From Paenirhodobacter hankyongi (lineage in GTDB: Bacteria > Pseudomonadota > Alphaproteobacteria > Rhodobacterales > Rhodobacteraceae), in NCBI RefSeq assembly GCF_003664585.1, contig NZ_RCHI01000004.1:1-64000 (forward strand): 64,000 bases of DNA, written 5' to 3'. Below the pieces are notes generated by a model. That model was given only the letters and a program-made list of their open reading frames with translations. It made no database searches and was not told the origin of the DNA. Within the stretch, counting starts at the first letter, position 1. The number at the start of each line of letters is the position of its first letter. Position numbers and translations under genes: made by a program. Positions 1-8,081 of this stretch are shown here, one piece after another.

Positions 1-75
1 CTTCGATCTCTTCATGTCCGGTCCTCTCCTTGGGACGGACTCTAGCATCAGATAGACGAGTTATCGGGGGGCACA
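1..75 (-). mobile_element. Left end of an IS3-family-like insertion sequence (orfA start only)
   Basis: Reading leftwards on the minus strand, a TG-initiated end (TGTGCCCCCC, beginning at 75) is followed by a leader, a Shine-Dalgarno-like AAGGAGAGG, and an ATG at 15 opening MKRSK before the window ends. From memory, this leader plus an MKRSK start is typical of OrfA of IS3-family elements common in Rhodobacterales and Rhizobiales. Only five codons are visible, so the family call rests on the leader layout and this short peptide. The rest of the element lies left of the window. Positions 76-288 between this end and the next recognisable coding sequence hold nothing I can assign. Confidence 0.5.
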
Positions 76-288
76 GCAGCCCGCCTGCCGCCCCACCGCA
101 ATCGGGCTGGCCCAGGCTCCGCTGCCAAATGCTTCCCCGACAGCTTCAACCGCAACTGCTGTGACGCCCTCTGGTCCCTCAATCTTCGATCCCATCAACG
201 ACCCCCGGCGGATGCTGCCACACCGCCGTCGGACCGAACTCCGCGCGGCATCGCTCAGGCCGTTATAAGTTCGGCGATCCGGGCAGGC

Positions 289-492
289 GTGCTCGCTGTC
301 CTTCGTGATCTTGAAGCGCCGCTTCTGTCGCGCGATCAGCTGGTCGTCATGCGGCCCGGCCCCGGCCATGTGCACGAGGTGGTCGAGGTCTCCCTGCCGC
401 GGCCACGCAGCCGCGACACCGAGGCGTTCTCGCATCTGCGCGGGCATCTTCTGGCGGCGCTGGCCGAAACGCCTGCGGAGGTCGTGGCATGA
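289..492 (+). pseudogene. C-terminal remnant of an ABC transporter ATP-binding protein (SsuB/TauB type)
   Basis: The 67 residues match the end of sulfonate/nitrate/taurine-type ABC ATPases: a D-loop/H-loop-like segment (LRDLEAPLLSRDQLVVM), then the PGP-to-LPRPR stretch and an 'F..LR..LL..L' tail. Walker A, the signature motif and Walker B are absent. The frame stays open upstream to 46, but that translation does not resemble an ATPase, so the gene has lost its 5' three quarters. GTG 289 is only the first possible start and is probably not used. The stop overlaps the ferredoxin start by four bases (ATGA), so this is the tail of the same former operon. An IS end lies about 200 bases upstream. 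Confidence 0.6.
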
Positions 493-887
493 TCGAGCTT
501 GTGTCCCCCAGCCGTTGCGTGCGCTGTGACCTGTGCTTCGGGGTCTGCCCGATGGATGTGTTCGACCGGGCCGACGACGGGCTGCCGGTGATCGCCCGCA
601 AGGCGGATTGCCAGACCTGCTTCCTGTGCGAGGCGCATTGCCCGACCGATGCGCTCTATGTGGCGGCCGAACGGCGCCCGGCCCCGACGCCGTCCGAGGC
701 GGAGCTGGCGGAGCGTCAGCTTCTCGGCAGCTATCGGGCGCGGCTTGGCTGGGGCAAGGGCCGTCGGCCGCCCAGAAGTTTCGACGAGGCGCTCGCGCTC
801 TCGCAGCGGCCGGACGCGGCCGCCGGGGTGTCCCCCGCGGGCGGGCGACCGGGTGCACAGCCCCGGAAGGAGGCCCATCATGGCTGA
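489..887 (+). CDS. 4Fe-4S dicluster ferredoxin-type protein
   Basis: A 132-residue protein with two cysteine clusters in the N-terminal half: C10, C13, C16, C20-P and C41, C44, C47, C51-P. This is the classic pattern for two [4Fe-4S] clusters. The remaining ~75 residues are Ala/Arg/Pro-rich. It starts in an ATGA overlap with the ABC remnant and ends just inside the next gene, whose ATG is at 880. The tight coupling suggests that it is the electron-transfer partner of the flavoprotein, as AprB is to AprA. The partner and substrate are inferred from context only. The upstream transporter type hints at a sulfur- or nitrogen-containing substrate, but the sequence does not prove this. Confidence 0.8.
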   Translation: MIELVSPSRCVRCDLCFGVCPMDVFDRADDGLPVIARKADCQTCFLCEAHCPTDALYVAAERRPAPTPSEAELAERQLLGSYRARLGWGKGRRPPRSFDEALALSQRPDAAAGVSPAGGRPGAQPRKEAHHG

Positions 888-2443
888 CGGATCCCGACAT
901 TCCAGCCCGGAGCTGCAGCTTGCGGCGGATGTCCTCGTGATCGGCGGCGGCCCGGCCGGCACCTGGGCCGCGCTGGCCGCGCGCGAGCAGGGCGCCAAGG
1001 TGATCCTCGTCGACAAGGGCTGGTGCGGGGCGTCGGGCGTCGGCGCGGCGGCGACCATCGGCCATTGGTGGGTGGCGCCGGAGGGGCGCGCCGCGGCGAT
1101 GGCGGCAAAGGCCGTCGATGCCTGCGGGCTTGCCGACGAGACCTGGATGGAGCGCGTTCTTGCGGAGACATGGGCAAGCTGGCCGGGCTTTGCCGAGAGC
1201 CGCGGCTATGTCGGCGATCCGACCTATCGCAGCGGGCGCGGCGGGCAGGTGGTGGTGCAGGGGCCGGTCTATCTGCGCGAGATGCGCCGACTCGTGCTGC
1301 GGGCGGGGGTCACCATCCTCGATCATGCGCCGGCGGTCTCGCTGCTGATGGATGCGGCGGGGCGCTGCGCCGGGGCCGAGGGGGTGCTGCGGCAGAAGGA
1401 CCAGCGCTGGCGGATCGATGCCCGCGCGGTGGTGCTGGCGGCCGGCGGGTCGGCGCTGCGCAGCGGCTGCATCGGCTCCAGCGTCAATACCGGTGACGCG
1501 CTGCTGATGGCGGCAGAGCTCGGCGCCGAGTGGTCGGGGATGGAATTCTCGAACTACTACGGCATCGTGCCGAAGGGCGGGTCGGTCGACAAGAACGGCT
1601 ATCTGCTGCAGGCGGCGTTCTTCGATGCGGCCGGGCATCAGGTGCATCTCGGCTGGTCCTCGCCCTATGGTGTCATGGGCACCGCGGCGGCCCCGCTCTT
1701 CGGGCACGAACCGGTCTTTTGCCAGTTCACCCAGGTGCCCGAGGCGAACCGCCCGTTCCTGCGGGCCGGGCAGCCCAATCTGTTTACCCAGTTCGACCGG
1801 CTTGGCGTGGACCCGTTCACCCAGAAATTCGAGGTCGAGCCGATGTTCGAAGGCTCGGTGCGCGGTTCGGGCGGGATCGTCGTCAAAGGACCGGACTGCG
1901 CCTCGTCGGTGCCGGGGCTTTGGGTGGCGGGCGATGCCGCCTCGCGCGAGATGCTGGTCGGGGCCTCGTCGGGGGCGGGGGCGGTCAATGCCGCCTGGAC
2001 GCTCGCCTCGGGCCGCTGGGCCGGGGCCGGGGCGGCGCGTTCGGCCCGGGCGCTGGCGCCGGGGCGGGGGGGCGCGGGTGCGCGAGCCCCTGTCGGGGCG
2101 CCGGATCGAGGCGGTGCGGCCGCTGCTGCAGGCGCTTCAGGCCGAGGTCCTGCCGATCGGTCGCAACGGCTTTCGCACCGCCCGGACGCTGACCGAGACG
2201 CTCGATCTGACCGCGGCGCTCGAAGACGAGTTGCAGTCCGCCCCGCGCGCCGCGGATGCGCGCAGCGCGCTGTTTGCCCGGGAGTTGTCGGGGATGCTGT
2301 TCCATGCCCGGACCGGAGCCACCGCCGCCCTTGCCAGACCGGAAAGCCGGGGGATGCACCGGCGCATGGATCATCCGGAAACGTCATCGGGCAACTGGCA
2401 AAGGCGGCTTGTGGGGACGGGGGATGATATGACACTTCGGTGA
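880..2443 (+). pseudogene. FAD-dependent oxidoreductase (AprA/fumarate-reductase-like flavoprotein), frameshifted
   Basis: ATG 880 has a good ribosome site (GGAAGGAGG). The product begins with a Rossmann FAD-binding motif (IGGGPAG, residues 21-27). It continues as a succinate dehydrogenase/adenylylsulfate-reductase-like flavoprotein, with VPGLWVAGDAASRE as the C-terminal FAD contact. After about 2065 the first frame turns into Ala/Gly/Arg noise. The neighbouring frame instead gives a convincing helical C-domain (RIEAVRPLLQALQAEVLPIG through the conserved ARPESRGMHRR) ending at 2443. The switch falls at a G7 run (2066-2072); removing one G restores a single ~520-residue protein. This is a real frameshift, a slippage site or a sequencing error. 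Unrepaired, the frame ends at 2427. Confidence 0.72.
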
Positions 2444-2510
2444 GCCGTGGGCACTGGCAATCCGGACGCCGGCTCCCCATCTTGGCGCCGGAACGGAAAA
2501 AGGAAACGAC

Positions 2511-3674
2511 GTGGAAATCCGCCACCTGCCCCCGCGCGCGACCTGGCGCGAGATCGCCGAAGAGGCGGGGTTCGACTTCCATACGATGTATGGCGAACCC
2601 TATTGGAACGAGGCCCGCGCCTATCGTTTCTCGCTGCGCGAGATCGAGGAGGAGATCGAGGACCCGGTGACCGAGCTGCACGCGCTGTGCCTTGATGCGG
2701 TGGGGCGCATCCTCGCCTCCGAGGAGCTGATGGGGCGGATGGGCCTGCCGCGCGAGCACTGGGACTATGTCGCGCAAAGCTGGCGCGACGGCGATCCCGC
2801 GCTCTATGGCCGGATGGACCTTGCCTATGACGGCACGGGCCCGGCGAAGCTTCTGGAATATAACGCCGACACGCCGACCTCGCTGTTCGAGAGCACCTCG
2901 TTCCAGTGGCGCTGGCTCGAGGACCAGATCGGCGCCGGCGTGCTGCCGGACGGGGCCGACCAGTTCAACGGCACCTGGGAGGCGCTGGTCGCCCGCTTTG
3001 CCGAGATCTTTCCGGGCGCCCCGACGGTGTGGTTCACCTCGGTCGCCGACAACAGCGAGGATTACGGCACCGTCGAGACGCTCGCCTGGGCGGCGAAGGA
3101 GGCGGGGATCAACCCGGTCTATCTGACGCTCGACAGGCTCGGGATCACCCCCGAGGGCCGCTTTGCCGATGCCGAGGGCTGGCCGGTGCGCTACCTCTTC
3201 AAGCTCTACCCCTGGGAGAACCTGCTGCGCGAACCCTTCGCGGAGCACCTCGCCGGCAGCGGCTGCACCTTCCTCGAGCCGCCGTGGAAGGCGCTTGTGT
3301 CGAACAAGGCGATCCTGCCGATGCTGTGGCGCTTCAACCCCGGCCACCCGAACCTGCTGCCCGCCGTGTTCGAGGACGAGCCGGGCGATTTCCCGGACGG
3401 CGTGGTGATCAAGCCGCTCTTCTCGCGCGAGGGGGCGTCGCTGCGCATCCTCGACAGTTTCGGGCAGGAGATCGCCGCCTCGGCGGAGCGCGACTATGAT
3501 GCCTGGCCGAAGATCCGCCAGGCCTATCATCCGTTGCCGGTCTTCGACGGAAAACGCCCGGTGATCGGCGCCTGGGTGGTGGGCGAGCGCTGCACCGGCA
3601 TGGGGTTGCGCGAGGATGCCGGGCTGATTACCCAGAACCTGAGCCAGTTCGTGCCGCATTACATCGAGGGCTGA
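2511..3674 (+). CDS. Glutathionylspermidine synthase family protein (YgiC/YjfC-like ATP-grasp)
   Basis: A 387-residue protein that starts at GTG 2511 behind AAAAAGGAAAC. It has the preATP-grasp/ATP-grasp architecture of the GspS C-terminal family. Visible marks include an N-terminal YWNEARAYRFS segment, the LLEYNADTPTSLFE segment in the first third, and FPDGVVIKPLFSREG (ATP/Mg site region) in the last third. It ends in IGAWVVGERCTGMGLRED. Family members without the amidase domain probably ligate a peptide or amine, but their substrates are not settled. The next gene encodes a DUF1190 lipoprotein three bases downstream; E. coli ygiB-ygiC pairs the same two families, so the partnership is likely functional. 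Confidence 0.85.
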   Translation: MEIRHLPPRATWREIAEEAGFDFHTMYGEPYWNEARAYRFSLREIEEEIEDPVTELHALCLDAVGRILASEELMGRMGLPREHWDYVAQSWRDGDPALYGRMDLAYDGTGPAKLLEYNADTPTSLFESTSFQWRWLEDQIGAGVLPDGADQFNGTWEALVARFAEIFPGAPTVWFTSVADNSEDYGTVETLAWAAKEAGINPVYLTLDRLGITPEGRFADAEGWPVRYLFKLYPWENLLREPFAEHLAGSGCTFLEPPWKALVSNKAILPMLWRFNPGHPNLLPAVFEDEPGDFPDGVVIKPLFSREGASLRILDSFGQEIAASAERDYDAWPKIRQAYHPLPVFDGKRPVIGAWVVGERCTGMGLREDAGLITQNLSQFVPHYIEG

Positions 3675-3677
3675 CAG

Positions 3678-4277
3678 ATGAAACGATCCCGGGCGATGCG
3701 CCCGCTGACCATCGGGCTGATCGGGGCCTCGGCCTTCGCGCTGGCAGCCTGCAAGCCGCAGACGGAAGAGGCGACGGCCTTCCCGGACCTGAAATCCTGC
3801 CTGGCGGAAACGGCGAAGCCCGGCGCGACGATGACCGAGGACGACTGCACCACCGCCTACGCGCAGGCGGTGCAGACGAACATGGACTCGGCGCCGCGCT
3901 ATGACGCGATGACCGCCTGCGAGGAACAGCACGGCGTCGGCAATTGCGAGGCGCAGGTGAACCCGAATGGTGGCGGCGGCAGCATCTTCATGCCGCTGCT
4001 GACCGGTTTCCTGCTCGGCAAGATGCTGTCGGGCGGCGGCGGGCTGATGTCGCAGCCGCTCTATCCGCAGCGCGGCGGCGGCTTTGCCACCCCGGGCGGG
4101 CAGGTCTTCGGCAACAACCGCGGCTCGGCCACGGTGCCGGCCTCGACCTTCAACAAGCCCGCGACGACCTTCGACAAGGCGCCGCTCTCGTCGAAGCCCG
4201 CAAGCGGGTGGAGCAACAAGTCGACGGTGAAGTCGACCGGCGGCTTCGGCACGTCGCTCAGCGGCTCGGGCGGCTAG
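3678..4277 (+). CDS. DUF1190 (YgiB-like) lipoprotein
   Basis: A 199-residue protein with a signal peptide and lipobox (LAAC, Cys25 as the acylated residue). The mature domain has paired cysteines of the DUF1190/UPF0441 family ('SCLAET', 'DDCTTAY', 'ACEEQHG.GNCE'). A Gly-rich hydrophobic stretch (FMPLLTGFLLGKMLSGGGG, about 112-130) follows, and then a Ser/Thr/Gly-rich low-complexity tail. It lies three bases after the ATP-grasp gene and is very probably co-transcribed with it. The family is linked to envelope or biofilm phenotypes in enterics, but no biochemical role can be read from the sequence. Confidence 0.8.
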   Translation: MKRSRAMRPLTIGLIGASAFALAACKPQTEEATAFPDLKSCLAETAKPGATMTEDDCTTAYAQAVQTNMDSAPRYDAMTACEEQHGVGNCEAQVNPNGGGGSIFMPLLTGFLLGKMLSGGGGLMSQPLYPQRGGGFATPGGQVFGNNRGSATVPASTFNKPATTFDKAPLSSKPASGWSNKSTVKSTGGFGTSLSGSGG

Positions 4278-4298
4278 GGCGCTTCCCGTATCTGCGGC

Positions 4299-4328
4299 TT
4301 GACCCGAAGGGGGCAAGCCCGCTATACG
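4299..4328 (+). promoter_or_regulatory. Probable sigma70 promoter for rplO-secY-adk
   Basis: TTGACC (4299-4304), an 18-base spacer and TATACG (4323-4328), followed by CCCCC. It lies 95 bases before rplO and just after the DUF1190 gene. The same design (GCTTGAC, 18 bases, TAYACGCCCCC) recurs before rplQ, which supports a real promoter type. Confidence 0.6.
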
Positions 4329-4422
4329 CCCCCGGTGGCCCCTTGGGGGCCAGACTCACCAAGAAACGCCGTGTGCCCTCTTCTGTCGCTTGCGAGGGGG
4401 TTTCCGGCACAGGAGAAGCGAC

Positions 4423-4887
4423 ATGAAACTCAACGAACTCCGCGACAACGCGGGCGCCGCCAAGAAATCCAAGCGCGTTGCGCGCGGCCCGGGCTCGGGC
4501 AAGGGCAAGACCGCCGGCCGTGGTATCAAGGGCCAGAAATCGCGTTCGGGCGTCGCCATCGGCGGCTACGAAGGCGGCCAGATGCCGCTCTACCGGCGTC
4601 TGCCGAAGCGCGGCTTCACCAAGCCGAACCGCCTCGACTTCGCCGTCGTCAACCTCGGCCTGATCGAGAAGTTCATCGCGGAAGGCAAGATCGACGCCTC
4701 GGTCGAGATCACCGAGGACGTGCTGGTCGCGTCGGGCCTCGTGCGTCGCAAGCTCGACGGCATCCGCGTTCTCGCCAAGGGCGAGATCACCTCGAAGGTC
4801 ACGCTGACCGTGACCGGTGCCTCGAAGCCGGCGATCGAAGCCGTCGAGAAGGCCGGTGGCAAGCTGACCGTTGCCGCTGCCGAATAA
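4423..4887 (+). CDS. rplO: 50S ribosomal protein L15
   Basis: A 154-residue L15 with the hallmark N-terminus [12 protein letters not shown] and a basic glycine-rich segment ([20 protein letters not shown]) that threads into 23S rRNA. ATG 4423 has GGAGAAG upstream. In most bacteria rplO follows rpmD in the spc operon. Here it follows a DUF1190 lipoprotein gene and has its own promoter-like sequence, so the operon is interrupted. secY follows after 105 bases that contain a large stem-loop. Confidence 0.97.
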   Translation: MKLNELRDNAGAAKKSKRVARGPGSGKGKTAGRGIKGQKSRSGVAIGGYEGGQMPLYRRLPKRGFTKPNRLDFAVVNLGLIEKFIAEGKIDASVEITEDVLVASGLVRRKLDGIRVLAKGEITSKVTLTVTGASKPAIEAVEKAGGKLTVAAAE

Positions 4888-4935
4888 TCGGTTGTCGGCG
4901 GGCTGTGGCCCGCTTACATAAGGCAACAGTTTTCC

Positions 4936-4971
4936 AGGCGCCGCCGACCGGGAGACGGTCGCGCGGCGCCT
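4936..4971 (+). other. Long stem-loop between rplO and secY
   Basis: AGGCGCCGC (4936-4944) pairs with GCGGCGCCT (4963-4971). An inner CGACC/GGTCG helix sits inside, with one unpaired C. No U-run follows, so simple termination is unlikely. It may be a processing or attenuation structure that sets the secY level relative to rplO. Confidence 0.55.
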
Positions 4972-4992
4972 CTCGCATGAAAGAGACTGCAT

Positions 4993-6351
4993 ATGGCTTC
5001 TGCTGCAGAGCAAATGGCGGCGAACCTCAGCTGGGAGGCCCTCGGCAAGGCCACCGAGCTGCGGCAGCGCATCTACTTTACCATCGGCCTCCTCATCATC
5101 TACCGGCTCGGCACCTACATCCCGGTGCCCGGCATTGATGCGAACGCGCTGCGCGAGTTCATGGACAAGGCGGGCTCGGGCATCGGCGGCATGCTGTCGA
5201 TGTTCACCGGCGGCGCGCTTGGCCGCATGGGCGTCTTCGCGCTCGGCATCATGCCCTATATCTCGGCCTCGATCATCGTGCAGCTGCTGACCGCCCTGGT
5301 GCCGTCGCTCGAGCAGATGAAGAAGGAAGGCGAGCAGGGCCGCAAGAAGATCAACCAGATCACCCGCTATGCGACCGTGGGCCTTGCGACCTTCCAGGCC
5401 TGGGGCCTGGCCGTCAGTCTCGAGAAGGGCGACCTTGCCCACACCCCGGGCATCTTCTTCCTCGCCTCGGTGGTCATCACCCTCGTCGGCGGCACGATGT
5501 TCCTGATGTGGCTGGGCGAGCAGATCACCTCGCGCGGCATCGGCAACGGCGTCTCGCTGATCATCTTCGTCGGCATCGTCGCGAACATTCCGCATGCGCT
5601 CGCGAGCTTTCTCGAACAGGGCCGCACCGGCGCCGTCTCGACCCCGGTGATCCTCGGCGTGATCGTGATGGTGGTCGCGGTGATCGCCTTCGTGGTGTTC
5701 ATGGAACGCGCCCTGCGCAAGATCCATATCCAGTATCCCCGCCGTCAGGTGGGCATGAAGATCTATGACGGCGGCTCGTCGCACCTGCCGATCAAGGTGA
5801 ACCCGGCGGGCGTGATCCCGGCGATCTTCGCCTCGTCGCTGCTGCTTCTGCCGACCACGATCTCGACCTTCTCGGGCAGCCAGACCGGCCCGATCATGTC
5901 GACCATCCTCGCCTATTTCGGCCCCGGCCAGCCGCTCTATCTCGCGTTCTTCACCGCGATGATCGTCTTCTTCGCCTATTTCTACACCGCGAACGTGGCG
6001 TTCAAATCGGACGAGGTCGCCGACAACCTGAAGAATCAGGGCGGCTTCGTTCCGGGCATCCGCCCCGGCAAGAAGACCGAGGAATATCTCGATTACGTCG
6101 TGGCGCGCGTGCTGGTGATCGGCTCGGCCTATCTCGCCGCCGTCTGCCTCCTGCCCGAGATCCTGCGCTCGCAACTGTCGATCCCGTTCTACTTCGGCGG
6201 CACCTCGGTGCTGATCGTGGTCTCGGTGACGATGGACACGATCAACCAGGTTCAGTCGCATCTGCTCGCGCACCAGTACGAGGGGCTGATCGAACGTTCG
6301 CAACTGCGCGGCAAGAAGAAGTCGGGCCGCAAGGCGCCCGCACGCCGCTGA
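4993..6351 (+). CDS. secY: Preprotein translocase subunit SecY
   Basis: A 452-residue, ten-helix channel subunit of the SecYEG translocon in the inner membrane. The N-terminus (LRQRIYFTIGLLIIYRLGTYIPVPG) is typical. The plug region (about 50-70) carries GIGGMLSMFTGGALGRMGVFALGIMPYIS, interrupted here at natural motif limits. The cytosolic loops carry LEQMKKEGEQGRKKINQ and the C-terminal RPGKKTEEYLD. The basic tail ends KKSGRKAPARR. It sits in its usual place between rplO and adk. Confidence 0.97.
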   Translation: MASAAEQMAANLSWEALGKATELRQRIYFTIGLLIIYRLGTYIPVPGIDANALREFMDKAGSGIGGMLSMFTGGALGRMGVFALGIMPYISASIIVQLLTALVPSLEQMKKEGEQGRKKINQITRYATVGLATFQAWGLAVSLEKGDLAHTPGIFFLASVVITLVGGTMFLMWLGEQITSRGIGNGVSLIIFVGIVANIPHALASFLEQGRTGAVSTPVILGVIVMVVAVIAFVVFMERALRKIHIQYPRRQVGMKIYDGGSSHLPIKVNPAGVIPAIFASSLLLLPTTISTFSGSQTGPIMSTILAYFGPGQPLYLAFFTAMIVFFAYFYTANVAFKSDEVADNLKNQGGFVPGIRPGKKTEEYLDYVVARVLVIGSAYLAAVCLLPEILRSQLSIPFYFGGTSVLIVVSVTMDTINQVQSHLLAHQYEGLIERSQLRGKKKSGRKAPARR

Positions 6352-6369
6352 TCTACCGGGGGAAGTGAC

Positions 6370-7026
6370 ATGACCAACATCATCCTGCTGGGGCCGCCCG
6401 GCGCAGGCAAGGGCACGCAGGCCCGCAAGCTGGTGGAAGAGCGCGGCATGGTGCAGCTGTCGACCGGCGACATGCTGCGCGAGGCCAAGACCTCGGGCAC
6501 CGAGATGGGCCGCCGCGTCGCCGAGGTGATGGACCGCGGTCAGCTGGTGACGGACGAGATCGTCATCGGCCTGATCGAGGAGAAGCTGAACACGGTGAAG
6601 GCCTCGGGCTTCATCTTCGACGGCTTCCCGCGCACGCTGGCCCAGGCCGATGCGCTTGGCGAGCTGCTGGCGAAGAACGGCCAGACGCTTGATGCGGTGA
6701 TCGAGATGCGCGTCGACGACGCCGCGCTCGTTGCCCGCATCACCGGCCGCTACACCTGCGGCAATTGCGGCGAGGTCTATCACGACGAGACCAAGCCGAC
6801 GAAGGTTGCGGGTGTGTGCGACGTCTGCGGCAGCCACGACATGAAGCGGCGCGCCGACGACAACGAGGACAGCCTCAAGACCCGGCTGATGGAATATTAC
6901 AAGAAGACCTCGCCGCTGATCGGGTACTACTACCACGCGCGCAAGCTCTTCACCGTCGACGGGCTGGCCGAGATCGACGCGGTGGCCTCGGCCGTGGCCG
7001 CGATCCTCGACGGCAAGGCCGAGTGA
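6370..7026 (+). CDS. adk: Adenylate kinase with a zinc-binding lid
   Basis: It interconverts ATP + AMP and 2 ADP in the cytoplasm. The 218 residues contain the P-loop GPPGAGKGT (residues 8-16), the AMP-site DGFPRT (84-89), and a LID with four cysteines (C130, C133, C150, C153). Four cysteines mark the zinc-lid form rather than the hydrogen-bonded lid of enterics. The start at ATG 6370 has GGGGAAG upstream. It follows secY by 18 bases and is followed by a 160-base gap with a possible promoter before rpsM. Confidence 0.97.
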   Translation: MTNIILLGPPGAGKGTQARKLVEERGMVQLSTGDMLREAKTSGTEMGRRVAEVMDRGQLVTDEIVIGLIEEKLNTVKASGFIFDGFPRTLAQADALGELLAKNGQTLDAVIEMRVDDAALVARITGRYTCGNCGEVYHDETKPTKVAGVCDVCGSHDMKRRADDNEDSLKTRLMEYYKKTSPLIGYYYHARKLFTVDGLAEIDAVASAVAAILDGKAE

Positions 7027-7037
7027 CATCTTGACGC

Positions 7038-7066
7038 TTGACCCTGTGGGCAAAAGCCTCTAGGTC
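7038..7066 (+). promoter_or_regulatory. Possible promoter for rpsM-rpsK
   Basis: TTGACC (7038-7043), 17 bases and TAGGTC (7061-7066), in the 160-base adk-rpsM gap. The -35 box is good and the -10 box is poor. Its position, before a separate ribosomal-protein block, is the main support. Confidence 0.3.
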
Positions 7067-7186
7067 ACGGCGTCTCGCAAGAGAATCGCCTGAGTCTTCA
7101 GGTGAGGGGCCCGGAGCAAGAGGTTTCGGGCCTTGTTGTGAAAAAAGGTTCTGGGGCTACGGAACCGCAACGAAGGGATCCACGCT

Positions 7187-7555
7187 TTGGCACGTATTGC
7201 TGGCGTCAACATTCCGACCGGGAAACGCGTCCCGATCGCTCTTCAGTACATCCACGGCATCGGCCCGATGTTCGCCACGCAGATCGTCGAGGCCGTCGGC
7301 ATCGATCCGACCCGCCGCGTGAACGATCTGACCGACGCCGAAGTGCTCGCCATCCGCGAATACATCGACGCCAACCTCACGGTCGAGGGCGACCTGCGCC
7401 GTGAAGTGTCGATGAACATCAAACGTCTGATGGACCTCGGCTGCTACCGCGGCCTGCGTCACCGCAAGAACCTTCCGGTTCGCGGCCAGCGCACCCACAC
7501 CAACGCTCGTACCCGCAAGGGCCCGGCCAAGCCGATCGCCGGCAAGAAGAAGTAA
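7187..7555 (+). CDS. rpsM: 30S ribosomal protein S13
   Basis: A 122-residue S13 beginning [15 protein letters not shown] and ending in the basic tail [15 protein letters not shown] that reaches the P-site tRNA. The start codon is TTG (7187), preceded by GAAGGG; no ATG lies nearby. The start is fixed by the conserved N-terminus. rpsK follows after 15 bases. Confidence 0.97.
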   Translation: MARIAGVNIPTGKRVPIALQYIHGIGPMFATQIVEAVGIDPTRRVNDLTDAEVLAIREYIDANLTVEGDLRREVSMNIKRLMDLGCYRGLRHRKNLPVRGQRTHTNARTRKGPAKPIAGKKK

Positions 7556-7570
7556 GGGGAGGCTGAGACA

Positions 7571-7960
7571 ATGGCTCGCGACAAGACCCGCGTTAAGCGC
7601 AAAGAGCGCAAGAACATCGCTGCTGGCGTTGTTCACGTGAACTCCTCGTTCAACAACACCAAGATCCTGATCTCGGACGTGCAGGGCAACGCCATCTCGT
7701 GGTCGTCCTCGGGCACCATGGGCTTCAAGGGTTCGCGTAAGTCGACCCCCTACGCCGCCCAGATGGCTGCCGAAGACGCCGCCAAGAAGGCGCAGGAGCA
7801 CGGCCTCAAGACCGTCGACGTCGAAGTGCAGGGCCCCGGTTCGGGCCGTGAGTCGGCGCTGCGCGCGCTGGCCGCCGTCGGCCTCACGATCACCTCGATC
7901 CGTGACGTGACCCCGATCGCGCACAACGGCTGCCGCCCGCCGAAGCGTCGCCGCGTCTGA
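7571..7960 (+). CDS. rpsK: 30S ribosomal protein S11
   Basis: A 129-residue S11 of the small-subunit platform. It has the family core [20 protein letters not shown] and the closing segment [26 protein letters not shown] lies before ATG 7571. The gene order rpsM-rpsK-rpoA-rplQ is the standard alpha operon, though rpsD is absent, as is usual in alphaproteobacteria. Confidence 0.97.
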   Translation: MARDKTRVKRKERKNIAAGVVHVNSSFNNTKILISDVQGNAISWSSSGTMGFKGSRKSTPYAAQMAAEDAAKKAQEHGLKTVDVEVQGPGSGRESALRALAAVGLTITSIRDVTPIAHNGCRPPKRRRV

Positions 7961-7976
7961 TCTGATTATTACCGAT

Positions 7977-8007
7977 CGGGCCGTGCGGGGGATCCCCGCG
8001 CGGCCCG
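7977..8007 (+). other. Strong stem-loop between rpsK and rpoA
   Basis: The arms CGGGCCG+T+GCGGGG (7977-7990) and CCCCGC+G+CGGCCCG (7994-8007) form a 14-pair stem with one G-U pair and a 3-base loop. No U-run follows. A regulatory or mRNA-processing structure is more likely than a terminator. Confidence 0.55.
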
Positions 8008-8081
8008 GTCGCTTACGTTTTTAACCTCGGGCGTTCCGCGCTTACGGACATGGGCACGGGACAGGTATGGAGGCAGAACGC

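Noticed and set aside
1665-4316. A ~880-codon minus-strand frame across the flavoprotein and GspS-like genes
   Set aside because: Low-complexity Arg/Ala/Pro translation with no domain; a composition artefact.
4258-7053. A very long minus-strand open frame opposite rplO, secY and adk
   Set aside because: Its translation is His/Arg/Asp-rich noise, and the plus strand holds three unmistakable genes. Long antisense frames are expected from high-GC third positions.
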